NCBI GenBank assembly: GCA_973895155.1
Contig: OZ316892.1
Span: forward strand, 8,370,001-8,434,000
Reading direction: 5' to 3'
DNA from: Marsupella aquatica
Taxonomy: Eukaryota > Marchantiophyta
DNA length: 64,000 nucleotides
Part shown: one piece after another, positions 60,085 to 64,000 of the stretch
Position numbering within the stretch: position 1 is the stretch's first letter
Layout: each line of letters starts with the position of its first letter
Translations under genes and position numbers: made by a program
Notes under the pieces: generated by a model
What the model was told of the DNA's origin: nothing
Databases searched by the model: none
What the model saw: the letters and a program-made list of their open reading frames with translations, nothing else

Positions 60085-60990
60085 CTGAGTATAGTTGGCT
60101 CTACTTTATACTCAGTATAGTTGGCTGTTGAGTTATTTGCTGCATGGACCTCCAAACCAAATTTTTCTCCTTGACCAACCCTTTTTCAGGTATTGGGGAC
60201 GTTGATTTAAGGTTTAACAACGGTCTGGATCGATTGGGGTCTATCAAGGAACATCTTTCATATTGGGTGTCCATCAGAAATATGCGTTGTTGGCTTTTAT
60301 AGACGTGGATTTTCGGGTGTAAGAAAACTTTCTGTTCATTTCTGACTGAGTGAGAGAACGTTGTGAGACTATACAACTTGAAGGAATACAGTTGGCTCTT
60401 CTAGACGTGGATTTCTTGGTGTAAGAAAAATTGTTCCTGATTTTCGTTGTTTTCATTTTTGACTGCCCGAGGGAACTTTGGAAGCACAAGGGGCATACAA
60501 CTTCACAGGGGGTATAGTTGGCTCTTATAGACGTGTATTTTTGGGGGTGAGAAAATTTGTCCTTGCTTTTCATTTATTTATTTATTGCACTTTTGACTGA
60601 CTTACAAGGGACGAGATACAATAAGGAGTATAGTTGGCTCTTATGGACATGTGTTTAGGGTGTGAGAAATTTGTCCTCACTTTTCATTTAATTTATTTAA
60701 TTATTGACTTCGTGACTGGCTTTGTACGTACAAGGAATAAAATACAAAGAACAACTTTATATATAGTATATATAGTTGGCTACTATAGCAGTGAATTTTT
60801 GGGTGAAAAGAAAGTGTCCTTAGTTTTCATTTAGTTTCATTTAATTTTTGACTGCCCCAGGGTCCCTAATGAGTCTTTTGTTTCTTTCAATATATGTCTA
60901 ACAATGAATAACACCTTGATATTGGGTCCTATAGCCATGGCTTTTTGAGTCTAAGAATAATTGTCCATGATTTTGTTCAATTTTTGACTG
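60085..60990 (+). repeat. Degenerate tandem array, ~100-150-bp units
   Basis: Units start near 60288, 60391, 60527, 60633 and 60775, with a weaker one near 60921. Each follows the order GTTGGCTCTTATAGACGTG, TTTTTGGGTGTGAGAAAATTTGTCC, TTTTCATTTA and TTTTTGACTG. Two short copies of ACTCAGTATAGTTGGCT lead in at 60085-60130. Spacing varies, so the array is old. Echoes of the unit (AAGAACAATTGTCCTTG) recur at 62190-62225. Confidence 0.75.
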
Positions 60991-60997
60991 ACCAACT

Positions 60998-61215
60998 TGT
61001 TGAGCAAAGATTTGACTCGCAACAGCATGCACATGACAATCCAACAAACAAGTAGTTGACGCAGGAATATATGCGGTTCACCTCCAATGAAGCTACATCC
61101 ACAGGAATACACAAAAGTTTTACTGCACTCTAGGCACATGGGCCATTGATAGTGAGTCTCCGCAGCACAAGCTCTCTCCATCTCTCAAGTGTCTCCAATT
61201 GTGGGATCCTATTAC
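60998..61215 (+). mobile_element. Diverged LTR fragment, related Copia family
   Basis: Starts TGTTGAGCAAAGA and shares CGCAACRGC, GACAATCCAAC, GCGGTTCACCTCC, GAAGCTACATCCACAGGAA, TTTTACTGCACTCTA, GAGTCTCCRCAG and AAGCTCTCTCCATCTCTCAAGTG with the 421-bp LTRs at 41083 and 46338. Similarity stops near 61215. No TG/CA end pair or duplication was found on the right, so it is truncated or decayed. Confidence 0.75.
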
Positions 61216-61532
61216 ATGATAGGTATATAAACTAACTGGTCTTCGATGCCCAAAGACTTAGTGCATGTTCCAAAAGAAAAACAACAACAACAACAACATA
61301 TATAGAGGTGATGTGGACCATTAGCTCATGTCACTTTTGAGTTAGATGTGTGCTATTATCTCCTCCCACTATAATGGCAATAGTAGATCTTTTCCCCCAT
61401 TCTTGGTTTCCCTCCTTCTTAATTTTTGGGATTTACGTTTGAATCTTATTTAGTGCTTGCCGGCTTTGGATCATTTTTCTTTTCCTTCATTGTACTCTGT
61501 TTGACCCTTTCTCTTAATTATGATCACTCATG
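61216..61532. other. Unassigned intergenic DNA
   Basis: Includes an (AAC)6-like run near 61279-61298. No gene is supported. Confidence 0.35.
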
Positions 61533-61905
61533 TATTCAGGTATAAAAACAATGGCTCTGACTGCAGGGATGCAATGTCTTTTCTAGTGGAAAAATCCAGT
61601 CAAGCTGTTTCCCTTTGAATCATCTTTGCAAGAGAACCACACGACAAACAAACTTGATGTGGAGCCTACTACAATGTGTCGTCTCTTATAAATGTATGAA
61701 TATCTATATATATAAAGCGTATTCAGATATAAAAACAATGGCTCTGCCGGGATGCAATGTCTTTTTTAGTGGAAAAATCCAGTCAAGCTGTTTCCTATTG
61801 AATTATCTTTGCGAGAGAACCACACAACAAACAAACTTGATATGCAGCCTACTACAATGCGTCGTTTCTTATAAATGTATGCATTTCTTGTATGAGAACA
61901 ACTGA
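61533..61905 (+). repeat. 186-bp tandem duplication
   Basis: Copies start at 61533 and 61719 (GTATTCAGRTATAAAAACAATGGCTCTG...). They share GGGATGCAATGTCTTTT, AAAAATCCAGTCAAGCTGTTTCC and CCTACTACAATG.GTCGT. Shorter, decayed echoes occur near 61890-61960 and 62195-62285. Confidence 0.85.
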
Positions 61906-62966
61906 CTCTCCTTGTAGGGGCAAATGTTGTATTTTAGTGGCAAACACTAGTTTAGCAAAAACCATATCCTTAAAAACACAACTACCTGACACCCAAAGCT
62001 CTCATTATATAATGAGCACCGTTCACTTTCACTAAGAATGGACTTGGGGTCCATGCTTCAAGGTGCGTCCACTGTTCACCAGGGAAAAGAATGAACAGTA
62101 GCCAGCACTGAATGGGGCCCTTTTATATGGGCAGATGTGGTTTAAAACAAAAACAACCTGATAAAGACTATTGGTGGCATTTCAACACGAGGATTTTCCA
62201 GTATAAGAACAATTGTCCTTGTAAGTTGGAAACTTGTTTTAGGTGGAAAAATCTAGTCAAATCTCTATCTCCACAAAATCTTTATCTAAACTTGGCAGGA
62301 GAAATTGTAGCAAGATAGCAATCCACCCACCTTTCAAATTTGGTCTTACTAAGTTTTCTTGAGATTTTTTAACCTTTTAATGTCCTTCGTTGTTGGGGTG
62401 CATCCCTGCTATTTTCTGGAGTTTACTATATTGATTATCTTCTGTACCCACTTAGCCTTCAAGCGCCTTCAATGGAATGATTATGTTTTGGAGAGAATCA
62501 TGAATCATCTCATTAACCAGTTTTTCATCTATATATAATAATTATTTTATTATATGTAGTGTATATCTCAATGGTGTAAAGTGCTGACTTGCGTGCATGA
62601 GGTCTAAGGTACAACTTTTGGCAGATCACCGTCTGTACCAGTTTGGACAGCTTGGTGACTTCCTTGCGCATTATTTGGGAGAGTGTATGGGAAGGTGTCA
62701 CTCACACCAGAACATGGAATCCGGCTCCTCCTCCACTCCTTCCTAATGGGTCCATATAGTGAGTTTTTGGTGAGAAGAATGGCTTTCACAGTTTGAGACA
62801 AGTCAGTTTGTTCTGACGTCAAGGTTGTCTGGAAAGGGGCCTTCAATATGTGAGATTTGGATCTGCCATAATTGCATTGGACCCAAATACTTTATAAAAC
62901 TCTCAAATGACGTGATTGTGAGTTTCTCGTGAATGTTTTGGACCCCAGTGGAAAAGTAGTATATGA
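61906..62966. other. Unassigned intergenic DNA with decayed repeat echoes
   Basis: No coding gene is supported. A minus-strand frame at 62846-62604 has no recognisable domain. Confidence 0.35.
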
Positions 62967-63104
62967 TTGGTTTAGACTTCAGCCCTGAGTAGAAGGGAAA
63001 AGCAGTAGAGAATTGGTTTAGACTTCAGCCCTGCGTAGAAGGGAAAAGCAGTACATAATTGGTTTAGACTTCAGCCCTGCGTAGAAGGGAAAAGCACACA
63101 TTAG
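62967..63104 (+). repeat. 46-bp tandem repeat, three copies
   Basis: Copies start at 62967, 63013 and 63059 (TTGGTTTAGACTTCAGCCCT) with exact 46-bp spacing and very few differences. Confidence 0.93.
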
Positions 63105-64000
63105 ATGACCCTTGACGACAACTGGTTTAGGTTCCTCCCCAATTCTTTCTTTTACCATAACTTGTTGTTTTTTTGCAAACAACTTCATCGTGTTATCTCA
63201 AATTTGTGGCAAATCACAGCAGAAAACTAAACCATAGCACTGGTATATTATAACACCATGATGAAATGACTCTAGTAAGTTGCATAATAAGACAATGCTG
63301 CCTGAATGCCGCTCTTAAAACAAGACACTCTGACTCTCTAGGAAGAACCAAATCTCTTACAAAGAGTCCAAAATCTGTTTCTAGAGAACCACTCTTCCAA
63401 CAAGTAGCAAATGGATTAACCTAGTTATCCTTAAGTTTTGACTTTCCCTTACAGATCTGACCTGCTTAGAATTATTAAAGAAAATGTTGTTGCCATTAAA
63501 AATTACTCTCATGGGCAGAAGTAATAGTCCATCAAAGAGCTCTTTTTTTTGTCACTTAACATTAATACATCTAATTAAGAATATATTTTGTTCAATTTAG
63601 GTATAAGTTATTTTTAGTTCATATCATACGATTGAGATATAATAGCTGTCCTTTTAATTTGCTACAGAAGAAAATACTGAAGCAAGTTCCAGGATGAACA
63701 TGCTATAATATGTATAGCCAGAGTGCTTGTTCTCTAGAGGCAAGGACATTTGAGCCCCTGACCATCAGAGACTCAACCTCACCCTGCCTACACATTTTCC
63801 ACTCCACCTTAAACTTCTATGCCCCTAGAGTCCCAATCTAGAGACTTCACTCAAAAATGTAGGCCCTGAACAGCAGTTTTTGATTGCAAGTATACAGTTA
63901 AAGAGTATTGTAACTGTGCAAACCTAAAAAGAAACTCTTGCACTTTGTCTTTCTATGTTCTGTATAGCACCATGCACACGAGAACAACTAGCAACCAGAA
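63105..64000. other. Unassigned intergenic DNA
   Basis: AT-rich; no gene, RNA or repeat structure supported up to the window edge. Confidence 0.35.

Overview
This window is nuclear DNA of a land plant. Three genes belong to plant gene sets: an organelle-type YchF GTPase, a BREVIS RADIX (BRX)-like protein, and a PRAF protein (PH, RCC1 repeats, FYVE, BRX). Two of them have multiple GT-AG introns. Genes are sparse, intergenic DNA is AT-rich, and plant-type Copia and LINE retroelements are common, which fits a large, repeat-rich genome. A seed-free plant such as a fern, lycophyte or bryophyte seems plausible, but I cannot fix the lineage. No CRISPR array, rRNA, prokaryotic operon or convincing tRNA was seen.

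Layout. 1-1355: no gene, a degenerate repeat. 1356-2792 (-): intron-less YchF gene. 2940-3160: SINE-like repeat with a (TA)18 tail. 3715-7560: one LINE (+) split by a second LINE (-) of the same family, with a 14-bp target-site duplication. 7561-17356: AT-rich, gene-poor DNA with decayed repeats and a possible Copia primer-site remnant near 8.0-8.3 kb. 17357-20465 (-): five-exon BRX-like gene. 20466-30560: its upstream region, then unassigned DNA with local tandem duplications. 30563-35674: an inverted-repeat pair enclosing a decayed LINE (-) whose C-terminal region looks like a restriction-like endonuclease and whose 5' leader holds about three 197-bp monomers. 40040-40345 (+): a short 3' end of that LINE family. 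41083-46758 (-): a complete-ended Copia element with two 421-bp LTRs that read as identical, a 5-bp duplication, a primer site and a polypurine tract, but with broken coding regions and no reverse transcriptase core. 48179-48510: a related solo LTR with its own 5-bp duplication. 52205-58623 (-): nine-exon PRAF gene. 58624-60080: its GA/CT-rich leader and promoter region. 60085-64000: tandem repeats and an old LTR fragment.

How the genes relate. The YchF gene is an independent housekeeping gene. The BRX-like and PRAF genes lie about 32 kb apart on the same strand and share the BRX domain. All three BRX domains in the window are cut by a phase-2 intron at the same place. No previously undescribed gene system was found. 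The strongest observations are the Copia element that appears recently mobile although it cannot encode its own reverse transcriptase, the precise nested LINE pair, and the endonuclease-type LINE with 5' monomers.
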